The notes beneath the pieces are model-generated. The model was not told the DNA's origin. It saw nothing but the letters and a program-made list of their open reading frames with translations, and did not search any database. From Candidatus Limiplasma pullicola (GTDB lineage Bacteria > Bacillota > Clostridia > Christensenellales > Aristaeellaceae), in NCBI GenBank assembly GCA_018710985.1, contig DVIV01000059.1, positions 1 to 64,000 of the forward strand: 64,000 nt of DNA. Reading direction: 5' to 3'. The translations under genes and the position numbers were made by a program. Shown here in pieces: positions 24,425-32,689 of the stretch; within the stretch, counting starts at the first letter, position 1, and the number at the start of each line of letters is the position of its first letter.

Positions 24425-26398
24425 TCAATAGCGGCCGCCGCCTTTGCGCCCGGTGGGCGCGGCGCGGCCTGTCCGCCGGGGCGCGGCGCGATCCGCGCGG
24501 CGGGCGGCGGGGGCGTTCGTCCGGGCGGGCGCACTCCGCTGCGCGCGGGTATTCCGCTCCCCGCGGACGTCCCTTTCGCGCGGACCTTTGTCCGCCGAGG
24601 CACGGATTGTGCGCGGCGGCACCAGCGCATGCGGGCTAAAGCCGATCAGGTCCTCCCTGCCGCACAGGCGCAGCGCTTCTCGCACCAGGTCGTGGTTGGC
24701 GGGGTTGCGGTACTGCAGCAGGGCGCGCTGCATGGCCTTTTCGTGCGGGTTTTTGGGCACATAGACCGGCTGCATGTCGCGCGGGTCCAGCCCGGTGTAA
24801 TACATGCAGGTACTGAGCGTGCCCGGCGTGGGATAGAAGTCCTGCACCTGCTCCGGCTGGTGGCCCGTGTCGCGCAGGTACTCCGCCAGCTCCACCGCAT
24901 CCCTGAGCGTGCTGCCCGGATGGCTGCTCATCAGGTAGGGCACGAGGTACTGCTTGAGCCCATACTGCCGGTTCACGGCGTTGTAGCGGTCCACGAAGGC
25001 TTCGTATACCTCGCGGCGGGGCTTGCCCATACGGGCGAGCACATTCGGGCTGATATGCTCCGGCGCGACCTTCAGCTGTCCGCTGATGTGGTAGCGGCAC
25101 AGCTCGGTGAGAAACTGATCGCTTTTGTCGGCCATGAGATAGTCGTAGCGGATGCCGGAGCGGATAAAGACCTTTTTTACCCCCGGAATAGCCCGCATTT
25201 TGCGCAGCAGGGACACCAGCTCGGCATGGCTTACGCGCATATGCTTGCAGGGCGTGGGGTAGAGGCATTGACGGTTTTTGCAGGCGCCTTCGCGCAGCTG
25301 ACGCTCGCAGGCGGGCTGGCGGAAATTGGCCGTGGGGCCGCCAACATCGTGGATATATCCCTTGAAATCGGGCAACGAGGCCAGAAGGCGCGCTTCCCTC
25401 AACAGCGATTCTTCGCTACGGGAGGAGACGATGCGCCCCTGATGAAAGGTGAGGGCGCAAAAGCTGCATGAGCCGAAACAGCCGCGTACCGCGCTGATGG
25501 AAAAGCGCACCTCCTGAAGCGCGGGCACGCCGCCCAGCGCGTCGTACATCGGGTGGGCGAGCCGGGTGAAGGGCAGGTCGTAAACGCGGTCCAGCTCTGC
25601 GCGTGAGAGCGGGAAAGCCGGCGGGTTCTGCACGAGGTAGCGCTGGGCGTCCTGTTGCTGGCATAGCGTGCGTCCGCGCACAGGGTCCTGCTCCTGATAT
25701 TCCAGTAAAAAGGCCTGGCAATAGGCGCGCTTGTCCGCCGCAACCTCGGCGTGAGAGGGCAGCGGCAGCGCATCCCCGGGCGGCTGCTTGGCCATGTAGC
25801 ATACGCCGCGCAGCTGGGAAAGCTCATGCGCGGGCATCCCGCGACGGACCCAGTCACAGCAGTCCAGAATGGTGTTTTCGCCCATGCCGTAGAGCAGCAG
25901 CGTGGCGGCGCTGTCCACCAGCACGCTGCGGCGCACCTTGTCGTCCCAGTAGTCATAGTGCGAGAAGCGGCGCAGCGAGGCCTCCACGCCGCCGATGAGC
26001 ACCGGCATGCCGGGGTAGGCCTCGTGGATGCGGTTGCAGTACACCGTGACCGCGCGGTCGGGGCGCAGGCCGGCACGTCCGCCGGGAGCGTATACGTCGG
26101 TATTTCTGCGCTTGCGGGCCACGGTGTAGTGGTTGACCATGCTGTCAATCACACCGGAGGAGACCAGAAAGCCGAGCTTTGGCCTGCCGAATCGCTTGAA
26201 CGCCTCCGCGCTGCGGTATTCTGGCAGACAGAGCATGGCCACACGGTATCCCGCCGCCTCCAGCACCCGGCCGATGATGGCGTGCCCGAAGGAGGGGTGG
26301 TCCACATATGCCTCGCCTACGACGTAGACAAAATCCGGCGCGTCCCAGCCCAGTTGGGCAACCTCCTCAGGTGTGACGGGCAAAAACGGGCCTGGCAT
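24425..26398 (-). CDS. YgiQ-family radical SAM protein
   Basis: UPF0313/YgiQ radical SAM enzyme of unknown substrate. 657 residues with an N-terminal B12-binding-like region, the radical SAM cluster motif CFGSCSFCAL (CxxxCxxC) near residue 300, and the family's C-terminal SPASM-like part (KVAPEHISPNVL, YLMSSHPGST). The last 60 or so residues form a basic low-complexity tail rich in R, A, P and G, longer than in many homologues. Start 26398 rather than 26431: GGAGGT sits ahead of it, and the earlier codon overlaps the -10 box. Confidence 0.88.
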   Translation of the reverse strand: MPGPFLPVTPEEVAQLGWDAPDFVYVVGEAYVDHPSFGHAIIGRVLEAAGYRVAMLCLPEYRSAEAFKRFGRPKLGFLVSSGVIDSMVNHYTVARKRRNTDVYAPGGRAGLRPDRAVTVYCNRIHEAYPGMPVLIGGVEASLRRFSHYDYWDDKVRRSVLVDSAATLLLYGMGENTILDCCDWVRRGMPAHELSQLRGVCYMAKQPPGDALPLPSHAEVAADKRAYCQAFLLEYQEQDPVRGRTLCQQQDAQRYLVQNPPAFPLSRAELDRVYDLPFTRLAHPMYDALGGVPALQEVRFSISAVRGCFGSCSFCALTFHQGRIVSSRSEESLLREARLLASLPDFKGYIHDVGGPTANFRQPACERQLREGACKNRQCLYPTPCKHMRVSHAELVSLLRKMRAIPGVKKVFIRSGIRYDYLMADKSDQFLTELCRYHISGQLKVAPEHISPNVLARMGKPRREVYEAFVDRYNAVNRQYGLKQYLVPYLMSSHPGSTLRDAVELAEYLRDTGHQPEQVQDFYPTPGTLSTCMYYTGLDPRDMQPVYVPKNPHEKAMQRALLQYRNPANHDLVREALRLCGREDLIGFSPHALVPPRTIRASADKGPRERDVRGERNTRAQRSAPARTNAPAARRADRAAPRRTGRAAPTGRKGGGRY

Positions 26399-26429
26399 CG
26401 CGTCGCACCTCCATGATTGAGATGCGACC

Positions 26430-26464
26430 ATTATAGCATATTTTGCGATTTGACGCGCGTCAAA
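26430..26464 (-). promoter_or_regulatory. ygiQ -10 box and upstream 16-bp palindrome
   Basis: TATAAT on the minus strand (26430-26435). A perfect 16-bp palindrome TTTGACGCGCGTCAAA (26449-26464) overlaps the spoIIR stop codon and covers where the -35 should be. It could be an operator; no T tract makes it a poor terminator. Confidence 0.5.
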
Positions 26465-27098
26465 CGGGAAAAATCAGCCACTGGGAGAGGATGCGCTCCG
26501 CATCCCAGGTCAGGCTGGGCACCTCGGAAGGCTGCGGCTCTACCCCGTCGGAGGAAACTGCCAGGCACAGCTGGGGAAACAGCACGCACCACCAGTTCCG
26601 GCCCTGTCCGCTGCCCAGCGTCACGCGCAGGCCGCGGTAGTCCCCCGCCGGCAGCGTCACCTGCCCGTAGGTCTTTTCCGGCAGCGTCAAAACGCCGGCT
26701 TCGGCGGTGACAGGACCTGTGAACCCGTTTTCGCGGGCGCATGTCAGCGCGACCTCCTCCATCCGGGATACTTGGGCCAAGAGCGTTTCGTACACCGCAT
26801 CCGCATCGGCATGGGACGCATCCACCAGCAGGTCGCCGAAGGCGGCAATCAGCGCGTCGCGCACGCACAGCTTGACGCGCTGGCTTTCCGCATCGTCGCC
26901 GTCGGCCAGCACATGCAGGCGGATGATTTCGCCGCTTTCAAACGCGTCCAGCAGGGCGCGTTCCTCCGCGGTATATGTCGTTGCCTCGGAAAACGAGCGG
27001 AGGGGCCACAGGAGCACCAATAAAAAAGCCGCTGCGCAGAACAGCGCCAGCGCCGCGTTCAGCCACAGGGAACAGCGCGGGTGAAGCCTTCGGAGCAT
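26460..27098 (-). CDS. spoIIR: Stage II sporulation protein R (SpoIIR)
   Basis: Forespore-made signalling protein secreted into the intermembrane space to activate SpoIIGA, which then processes pro-sigma-E. 212 residues with an N-terminal signal/anchor helix (about 12-33), the family opening IRLHVLADGDDAESQ, KLCVRDALIAAFG, then LPAGDYRGLRVTLG and the diagnostic NWWCVLFPQLC. The ATG at 27098 was chosen because GGGAGGG is correctly spaced; another in-frame ATG is two codons upstream, right against the ribosome site. Followed by ygiQ in the same direction. Confidence 0.93.
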   Translation of the reverse strand: MLRRLHPRCSLWLNAALALFCAAAFLLVLLWPLRSFSEATTYTAEERALLDAFESGEIIRLHVLADGDDAESQRVKLCVRDALIAAFGDLLVDASHADADAVYETLLAQVSRMEEVALTCARENGFTGPVTAEAGVLTLPEKTYGQVTLPAGDYRGLRVTLGSGQGRNWWCVLFPQLCLAVSSDGVEPQPSEVPSLTWDAERILSQWLIFPV

Positions 27099-27104
27099 AT
27101 GCAT

Positions 27105-27146
27105 CCCTCCCGCGTATAGCCTGCCCGCGGCCGGGGTGAGGTATAC
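27105..27146 (-). promoter_or_regulatory. Candidate sigma-F-like promoter and ribosome site of spoIIR
   Basis: On the minus strand GTATA (27142-27146), 15 bases, then GGGCAGGCTA (27117-27126), the same spacing and near-identical core as ahead of the spoIIQ-type gene. GGGAGGG (27105-27111) starts 5 bases after the -10. SpoIIR is sigma-F dependent in Bacillus subtilis. Confidence 0.45.
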
Positions 27147-27180
27147 GCGGCTCAAAAACGACATTTCGGCATCCGGCGGG

Positions 27181-27233
27181 TTGAATTTCCGGCAGAATGG
27201 TGTATGCTAAGCATGGGCCGTCCTCGAACGGCC
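27181..27233 (+). promoter_or_regulatory. Promoter and 5' hairpin of the YugP-type metallopeptidase gene
   Basis: TTGAAT (27181-27186), 16 bp, TATGCT (27203-27208). A GGCCGT/ACGGCC stem-loop (about 27216-27233) begins at the predicted transcription start, ahead of AAGGAGG. Confidence 0.55.
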
Positions 27234-27250
27234 AGCAAGGAGGATATCAG

Positions 27251-27934
27251 ATGTTCTATTGGGATTGGACCATGATTCTTGTCATTCCCGGCCTGCTTCT
27301 GGGCCTGTGGGCACAGATGAGGGTTTCATCCACCTTCAAAAAGTACAGCGCCGTGCATGCGCGAAACGGCATGAGCGCGGAGGAGGTGGCCCGCTCCATG
27401 CTCAACCAGGCCGGCTGCGGAGAGGTGAGCGTGCGCAGCGTTTCCGGAAACCTCACGGACCACTATGATCCGCGGAACAACACCCTGCGCCTGAGCGACG
27501 GGGTCTATGGCTCCACGAGCGTAGCGGCCATCGGCGTGGCGGCGCATGAATGCGGACATGCCATACAGCAGCATGAGGGATATGCGCCGCTCAAGCTGCG
27601 CAGCGCGCTGGTGCCGGTGGTCAACCTGGGCAGCAACCTGTATTTCCCCATCTTTCTGCTTGGCCTGCTGTTCAGCTGGGAGCCGCTGATCTATGTGGGC
27701 ATCGCCTGCTTCGCGCTCACGCTGGTGTTTTCGCTGGTCACGCTGCCGGTGGAGTTCAACGCCAGCGGCCGGGCGCTGCGCGTGCTTGAGCAGCAGGGCT
27801 ATCTGAGCGGCGAGGAGATGGACGGCGCGCGCGCCGTGCTGAGCGCCGCCGCCATGACTTATGTGGCGGCCGCCATCAGCAGCCTCCTGCAGCTGGTGCG
27901 TCTGCTCATTATCGCGCGCAACCGCAGGGACTGA
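27251..27934 (+). CDS. YugP-type membrane zinc metallopeptidase
   Basis: 227 residues of the Zn_peptidase_2 family (YugP). An N-terminal hydrophobic segment (about 6-20), the metalloprotease motif HECGH near residue 98 followed by AIQQHEGYAPLKLRS, two membrane segments (about 118-160), and a conserved VTLPVEFNASGRAL region with the likely third zinc ligand (Glu) lead to a C-terminal hydrophobic helix. Substrates of this family are not established. The start at 27251 follows AAGGAGG; the next gene's ribosome site begins within about 20 bases of the stop. Confidence 0.85.
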   Translation: MFYWDWTMILVIPGLLLGLWAQMRVSSTFKKYSAVHARNGMSAEEVARSMLNQAGCGEVSVRSVSGNLTDHYDPRNNTLRLSDGVYGSTSVAAIGVAAHECGHAIQQHEGYAPLKLRSALVPVVNLGSNLYFPIFLLGLLFSWEPLIYVGIACFALTLVFSLVTLPVEFNASGRALRVLEQQGYLSGEEMDGARAVLSAAAMTYVAAAISSLLQLVRLLIIARNRRD

Positions 27935-27962
27935 CCGAACTCGGAAAAGGGGGGCCACAGCC

Positions 27963-30269
27963 GTGGGAGAAACATTTCGGGTCTCCGTGCGCGAGCTGGT
28001 GGCCTTTTCTTATTTTCCGCCCGACATCACGCCCGCGGAGGACGCGGAGCGCATGCTGGCCGGCGGACGGGCGCATCGGGCGCGGCAGGCCGGCGCGGCG
28101 GGCGAGAGCGAAAAGAGCCTCTGTCATGCCTTTTCCTGCCTGGGCGCGGACGTGACCGTCTATGGGCGTATGGACCTGTTCGAGGACGGCGACGTACCCT
28201 TCGTGGAGGAGATCAAGCTGGGGGCGCAGGCGCGCTTTGAGCCCCTGCCGGAGCACTGGGCGCAGGCGGTGTGCTATGGGGCGATGCTCGCCAGGGAAAA
28301 GCCGTGCGAGCGGGTGCGGCTGTGCGTGTGTTACGTGGACGAGGCGGGGGAGGCGCTCTCCCGCCACGAGGAAACGCTGGACCGGGACGCTTTGGTAACT
28401 GCGCTTCAAAATCTGCTGGAGCCATGGACGGCCTGCGCCCTGCGCGAAAGCGCCTACCGCCGCGATCGGGACGCCAGCCTCCGGGCGCTCGCCTTTCCCT
28501 ACGAAAGCTACCGAAAGGGCCAGCGGGAGCTGGCCGTGCAGGTGTATACCGCCATCCGGCGCAAAAAGCGGCTCTTCGCCAGCCTGCCCACCGGCACGGG
28601 CAAGAGCGCGGCGGTCCTGTACCCTGCGCTGAAGGCGCTGGGAGAGGGACTGACCGGCAAGGTGCTCTACCTCACGGCCCGCAACACCGCGCGCCAGAGC
28701 CCCGTCCACGCGCTGGAACGCATGTACCGGAAAGGCCTGCGTGCCCGCTGCACCGTGCTCACCGCCAAGGAAAAGCTCTGCCCGGCGCCCACTCGCTGTC
28801 ATCCGGACTTCTGTCCCCGGGCAAAGGGCCACTATCTGCGTCAAGGCGATGCGGTGGACGAGCTGCTGGCCTGCCGGGACGTGGTGTGGACCGATGAGCG
28901 CATCCACCGGGCGGCGGAGCATCATGACGTGTGCCCCTTTGAGCTGGCCCTTGCACTGGTGGAGCTGGCGGATGTGGTGCTGATGGACCTGAATTACGCC
29001 TTCGATCCCTTTGCGCAGGTCAAGCGGCTGTTTCAGCGGCGCCGGGACATGACGCTGCTGGTGGATGAGGCGCATCACGCCGTGGAACGCGTGCGCGACA
29101 GCCTGTCGGGTTCGCTCGACAGCCGGGAACTGGCCCGGCTGCGCGCGGAGCATGGAAAGCAGGCAGGGCGCAAAACGCCGTATTACCGCGCCCTGACGGC
29201 GCTGATTCGGGCGCTGCGGGAGCTGGGCGGACAAGAGGAGCGCTCCTTCGAGCGCACGCTGGACACGCTGCCGGAGGGCATCGCCCAAAGGGCGGAGGAG
29301 GCGTTTGGCCTGGCGGTGCAGCAGCTGGCACAGGGCGAGGGTGCGGCGGACGCGGCGCGCATGCTCATGGGCTTTCGGTATGCGGCAGAGCATCTGGATG
29401 AGGACTATGCCGTGCTGCTGGAGGGCCGGGGCCGGGAGCGGACGCTCACCCTGTACTGCCTGCTGCCGGGCAGGGAAATCGCGCGTGTGACGCGCGGGCT
29501 TCGGGGCGCGGTCTTTTTTTCGGCCACGCTGACGCCGCTGCCTGCCATGAAGCGGCTGCTGGGCGGGGAGGAAGCGGACGCCTGCTTCTCGCTCCCTTCG
29601 CCGTTTGATCCGCGCCATCTGCAGGTAGTGCGCAGGCGCGTGAATACCGGTTATGAACGGCGGGAAAGCACGGCAGAGCAGATTGCGGACGCGCTGCGGG
29701 AGCTGACGGCGGCGCGCCCGGGCAGCTATATCGCCTATTTTCCCAGCTATGCCTATCTGTCGCTGGTGCTGGAGCGTCTGAAGGGGGCGGAGAACCTGCC
29801 GCCGCTGCTGGTGCAGCGCCGCGATATGGAGGGGGACGAGCAGGCTGCCTTTCTGGAGGCGTTTGAAAAGGAAAAAGGCGCCAAGCTGGGCCTGTGCGTG
29901 CTTGGAGGACTGTACAGCGAGGGCATTGACCTGCCCGGCGAACGTCTGATCGGGGCGGCGGTGGTCGGGATGGGCCTGCCTGTGCCCAGTGCGCGGCTGG
30001 CTGCCGTGCGCGCATGCTATCAGCGGCATTTCGGTGACGGCTTCGCCTATGCCTGCCGTATTCCGGGCATGCACAAGGTGCTGCAGGCGGCCGGGCGCGT
30101 CGTTCGCTCCGAAAGCGACCGGGGCATCGTGCTGCTTTTGGATGACCGCTACTATGATCCGGCCTATGCGGCGCTGTTGCCCGATAGCTGGCAGCTGTGC
30201 GACGAGGACATTTCCCTGGCTGCACAAAGATTGGAGGAAACGGCATGCAAAGAAGGGGGAGAAGGATGA
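27963..30269 (+). CDS. PD-(D/E)XK nuclease-like domain fused to a DinG/XPD-family Fe-S helicase
   Basis: 768 residues. The N-terminal part (about 1-140) shows a RecB/Cas4-like nuclease pattern: GRMDL, then EEIKLG (ExK) and QAVCYG. A superfamily 2 helicase follows: Walker A TGTGKS near residue 209, four cysteines (about 262-290, including LCPAPTRCHPDFC) fitting the XPD/DinG iron-sulfur domain, DEAHH near 366, and a C-terminal helicase half ending VVRSESDRGIVLLLDDR. Such helicases unwind 5'-overhang DNA in repair. The GTG start at 27963 has a GGGGGG-type site; no upstream ATG is credible because it would lie inside the metallopeptidase gene. The 3' end overlaps the next gene. Confidence 0.83.
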   Translation: MGETFRVSVRELVAFSYFPPDITPAEDAERMLAGGRAHRARQAGAAGESEKSLCHAFSCLGADVTVYGRMDLFEDGDVPFVEEIKLGAQARFEPLPEHWAQAVCYGAMLAREKPCERVRLCVCYVDEAGEALSRHEETLDRDALVTALQNLLEPWTACALRESAYRRDRDASLRALAFPYESYRKGQRELAVQVYTAIRRKKRLFASLPTGTGKSAAVLYPALKALGEGLTGKVLYLTARNTARQSPVHALERMYRKGLRARCTVLTAKEKLCPAPTRCHPDFCPRAKGHYLRQGDAVDELLACRDVVWTDERIHRAAEHHDVCPFELALALVELADVVLMDLNYAFDPFAQVKRLFQRRRDMTLLVDEAHHAVERVRDSLSGSLDSRELARLRAEHGKQAGRKTPYYRALTALIRALRELGGQEERSFERTLDTLPEGIAQRAEEAFGLAVQQLAQGEGAADAARMLMGFRYAAEHLDEDYAVLLEGRGRERTLTLYCLLPGREIARVTRGLRGAVFFSATLTPLPAMKRLLGGEEADACFSLPSPFDPRHLQVVRRRVNTGYERRESTAEQIADALRELTAARPGSYIAYFPSYAYLSLVLERLKGAENLPPLLVQRRDMEGDEQAAFLEAFEKEKGAKLGLCVLGGLYSEGIDLPGERLIGAAVVGMGLPVPSARLAAVRACYQRHFGDGFAYACRIPGMHKVLQAAGRVVRSESDRGIVLLLDDRYYDPAYAALLPDSWQLCDEDISLAAQRLEETACKEGGEG

Positions 30270-31201
30270 CCGCCCTCGCGCTGGTGCTGCTGCTGGTCCT
30301 GGGCGCAGGCGGCTGCGCCCCGCAAAAGGAAGGCAGCGTCGGCATTTTGTACCGCGTGACCGGCGGAAAGAACGATTTGTATCTGCTGGGCAGCATCCAT
30401 GTGGGCAGCGAGGACATGTATCCCATGGGTCAGCCGATTCTGGATGCGCTGGAGTCCGCGGATGTGCTGGGATTTGAGTGCGACACGCAGAGCGCTGAGG
30501 CGCAGGCCGCCTATCAGGAGCTGATGTACTGCCCTGAGGGGGAAAGCCTGCAGCAACTGGTGAGCGCGGATACCTATGCGCTGGTAAGCCAGGCGGCGCA
30601 AAAGGCGGGCTACCGCATGGACAGCCTGGATGCGCTCAAGCCCTGGGCCGTCATGAGCATGCTCAATACGGAGGCGGTAGCTGCCACGCTGAAAGTGCGG
30701 GGGACCCGGGCGTCCGCTTCGCTGGGCGTGGAGGAGCAGGTCAAAAAGCTCGGTAGCGGCAAGCCGGAGGCCTGGCTGGAGGACACGCGCGCCGAGCTGG
30801 AGGTGCTCGACGGCCTCAGCCCCGCGCTGCAGGAATCCTTGCTTTGCTCCACCTGCCGCGTGATTCTGGACCCGGACAGCGCTACCGGCATGGACGCAGC
30901 CATTGACCAATGGCCCGAATGGTGGCGCACGGGGGATGCCGACGCCTTCGCCGATGCCTATCTGGAAGGCATGGCGGCCGAACCCGATCAGGAGCTGGCC
31001 GGGGAATACCATGCCGCCCTGGTGACACAGCGTAACGCGCGCATGGCGCGCCGCATGGCCGAATGGCTGGAGGCGGAGGAAGATGGCGATTATTTTGTGA
31101 CCCTGGGCCTTTTGCACCTGGTGCTCGAGGGAGACAGCGTGCCTGACTGCCTGGAGGAGATGGGATATACCGTGGAGCGCATCCTTCCGGAGAATGTTTG
31201 A
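30245..31201 (+). CDS. TraB/GumN-family lipoprotein
   Basis: 318 residues: a basic N-terminus (RRGRR), hydrophobic core and lipobox GAGGC near residue 23, so a lipid-anchored extracytoplasmic protein. The TraB/GumN domain opens with YLLGSIHVGSEDMYPM and closes with a GLLHLVLEGDSV block, both conserved in the family; biochemical function in bacteria is unsettled, though a metalloprotease-like role has been proposed. Start 30245 follows GGAGG by 7 bases; a second ATG at 30266 overlaps the helicase stop as ATGA and is an alternative. Overlap of 25 bases with the helicase implies one operon. Confidence 0.82.
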   Translation: MQRRGRRMTALALVLLLVLGAGGCAPQKEGSVGILYRVTGGKNDLYLLGSIHVGSEDMYPMGQPILDALESADVLGFECDTQSAEAQAAYQELMYCPEGESLQQLVSADTYALVSQAAQKAGYRMDSLDALKPWAVMSMLNTEAVAATLKVRGTRASASLGVEEQVKKLGSGKPEAWLEDTRAELEVLDGLSPALQESLLCSTCRVILDPDSATGMDAAIDQWPEWWRTGDADAFADAYLEGMAAEPDQELAGEYHAALVTQRNARMARRMAEWLEAEEDGDYFVTLGLLHLVLEGDSVPDCLEEMGYTVERILPENV

Positions 31202-31220
31202 AAGCCGCAACCTTTTCCGC

Positions 31221-31247
31221 ACGCGTTCGCCGCGCCGTCATACTGTA
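31221..31247 (+). promoter_or_regulatory. Candidate sigma-K-like promoter of the cysteine-rich protein gene
   Basis: AC (31221-31222), 16 bases, CATACTGTA (31239-31247), matching the late mother-cell pattern AC-N16/17-CATAnnnTA at all defined positions. It lies 75 bases before the ATG, past the end of the preceding operon. Confidence 0.5.
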
Positions 31248-31321
31248 TCAGTGAACGGCGCAAGGGACGCTGCCATGCCAAAGCCTCCCTGCGGCCGACG
31301 AACAAAGAAGGAGGCGTGCCA

Positions 31322-32167
31322 ATGTCTTTTTACTCTTACAAAAACGCCAATCCCTGTTGCTGCCCCGGCACCATCACCAATGGCAGCGCGCTGGACGGAC
31401 TGCAGGAAAAGGTATGCGTGCAGGTCAAGCGCGTATACGACAGCTGCCTGCAGCAGGAACAGCTGGATGACAAGGAAGTAACCATCACCAGCTACGCCAT
31501 GGTGGCCAACAACTGCTGCAACTGCTGCTGCGACGACGCCACCGAAACCGTTCCTCCCACCAGCCCGCCCGTGCCGCCCATCACGTTCGAAAGCTGCCGC
31601 TCCACCACCACGGAAGGCACCATCCGCAATCTCTCCGTGGAACGCCTGTGCGACCGTCCCTGCTTCGCCCGCGTGCGCTGCAAGATTGACGTGCCCATCG
31701 ACATCCTGTTTGTGGACAGTCGCTGCGTAGAGTACATCGGCAAGGGCGTCATTACGGTGGATAAAGACGTCCTGCTGTCCATCCCCGACGAATCCATCGT
31801 GCCCTACTGCCTGGAGAGCATGGTCAGCGCGATCTGCGTGGCCGGCACCTATGAGGGCAACAACAAGTTCAAGCTGACGGTCTGCGTGACGGTTATCCTC
31901 AAGGTGCTTGCCCAGGTGGAGATTCTCATCCCCTCCTATGGCTTCTGTCCCATCCCGCCCTGCGAGGAGTTCGCCGAGAACGTCTGCGACGAATTTTTCT
32001 CACTGCCTCTTTTCCCGCCGGCATCGCTGTGCAACAACGACGACGTGTGCCTGCGCAACAGGGCGTGCAACACCGGCTGCAACACGTGCTGCAATACCGG
32101 CTGCAACACGGCCTGCAATACCGGGTGCAACACGAGCTGCAACACCGGCTGCAACTGCTGCCGGTAA
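31322..32167 (+). CDS. Cysteine-rich protein with C-terminal CNTGCNTx octapeptide repeats, probable spore-surface protein
   Basis: 281 residues, unrecognised family. It starts with a CCC cluster near residue 12, carries NNCCNCCC around 63-70, a beta-rich middle (about 90-235) with scattered cysteines, and ends in four octapeptide repeats CNTGCNTx (codons 249-280) closing with CNCCR. There is no signal peptide or membrane segment, so it is made in the cytoplasm. Such cysteine density without export fits a disulfide-cross-linked coat or exosporium component, and the sigma-K-like promoter agrees; this is inference. The repeats are 24-bp DNA units (32066-32161). Start chosen by GGAGGCG eight bases upstream. 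A metal-binding protein is the main alternative. Confidence 0.72.
   Translation: MSFYSYKNANPCCCPGTITNGSALDGLQEKVCVQVKRVYDSCLQQEQLDDKEVTITSYAMVANNCCNCCCDDATETVPPTSPPVPPITFESCRSTTTEGTIRNLSVERLCDRPCFARVRCKIDVPIDILFVDSRCVEYIGKGVITVDKDVLLSIPDESIVPYCLESMVSAICVAGTYEGNNKFKLTVCVTVILKVLAQVEILIPSYGFCPIPPCEEFAENVCDEFFSLPLFPPASLCNNDDVCLRNRACNTGCNTCCNTGCNTACNTGCNTSCNTGCNCCR
32066..32161 (+). repeat. Four 24-bp coding repeats (CNTGCNTx)
   Basis: Four in-frame copies of a 24-bp unit encoding Cys-Asn-Thr-Gly-Cys-Asn-Thr-x, with x being Cys, Ala, Ser, and a final unit reading CNTGCNCC. Third-base differences (AACACC/AATACC) show the copies are not brand-new duplications. Confidence 0.9.
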
Positions 32168-32190
32168 GCAATGGCGGCAAAACAACCACG

Positions 32191-32210
32191 CCCCTGGCGA
32201 AAGCCAGGGG
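32191..32210. terminator. GNRA-capped hairpin between convergent genes
   Basis: CCCCTGGC-GAAA-GCCAGGGG, a perfect 8-bp stem with a GAAA loop, 23 bases past the cysteine-rich gene. The minus-strand exit is T-rich (GTGGTTGTTTT), so it probably serves the opposing small gene as well. Confidence 0.6.
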
Positions 32211-32236
32211 CATTGCTGTAGAACAAGAAATTTGCT

Positions 32237-32644
32237 TCAAGGGCAGAAAGCGCGCCTCTCAGACCGGCGGACGGCACTTCCTGTAGGGCTCGTAGCCGCC
32301 ATCCTTCGCTTCGGAAAGGGTGACCTGAAGCGGGTTTTCATGTTGGAGCAGGTGCTCTTGCTGTGGTACTTGCTGCCGGATTTGGGAATCCAGACAAGGG
32401 GCTCGTCGGACGCGGACATGCCGTCTGCGGGGACAACCAGCCCGCGCGCCTCCACCTCGGCGTCAATGAGCTGCTTGAGCAAGAGCAGCTCGTCATCCGA
32501 AAGGGCGGAAAGGTCGTCCACAAGCGTGGAGGCGGCAGCCAGCGCCGGCAGGGCCAGCAGCAGGCAGGAAAGAACGCTGAGAAAACGCTGCGGGAGGCGG
32601 GTTTTTCCCGCGGATGGCACGGGGGAGAAAGCATTCAATATCAA
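32237..32644 (-). pseudogene. Small exported protein with a YHxxxCS-type domain, apparently frameshifted
   Basis: As it stands the frame gives 135 residues: hydrophobic signal segment (about 20-38), an acidic helix and the motif SGSKYHSKSTCSNMK, then an abrupt switch to arginine-rich sequence. Adding one base in the A run of the coding strand (near 32335-32338) restores NPLQVTLSEAKDGGYEP, then YRKCRPPV and a stop at 32259. That continuation is what the small YHxxxC...EAxxxGYxPCxxC domain of Bacillota surface proteins normally shows. So either a one-base deletion or a sequencing error is present. The first of the two closing cysteines is also Tyr. The start codon is unclear (TTG at 32644 is the longest option). 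Confidence 0.65.
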
Positions 32645-32689
32645 GGCCTTCTTTTGGGGCTGGAAGGGAAACGAAGAGGGTCGCGGGCC

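Noticed and set aside
32066-32161. CRISPR-like or satellite repeat
   Set aside because: The 24-bp units are contiguous, in frame and encode a regular CNTGCNTx peptide repeat; there are no spacers.
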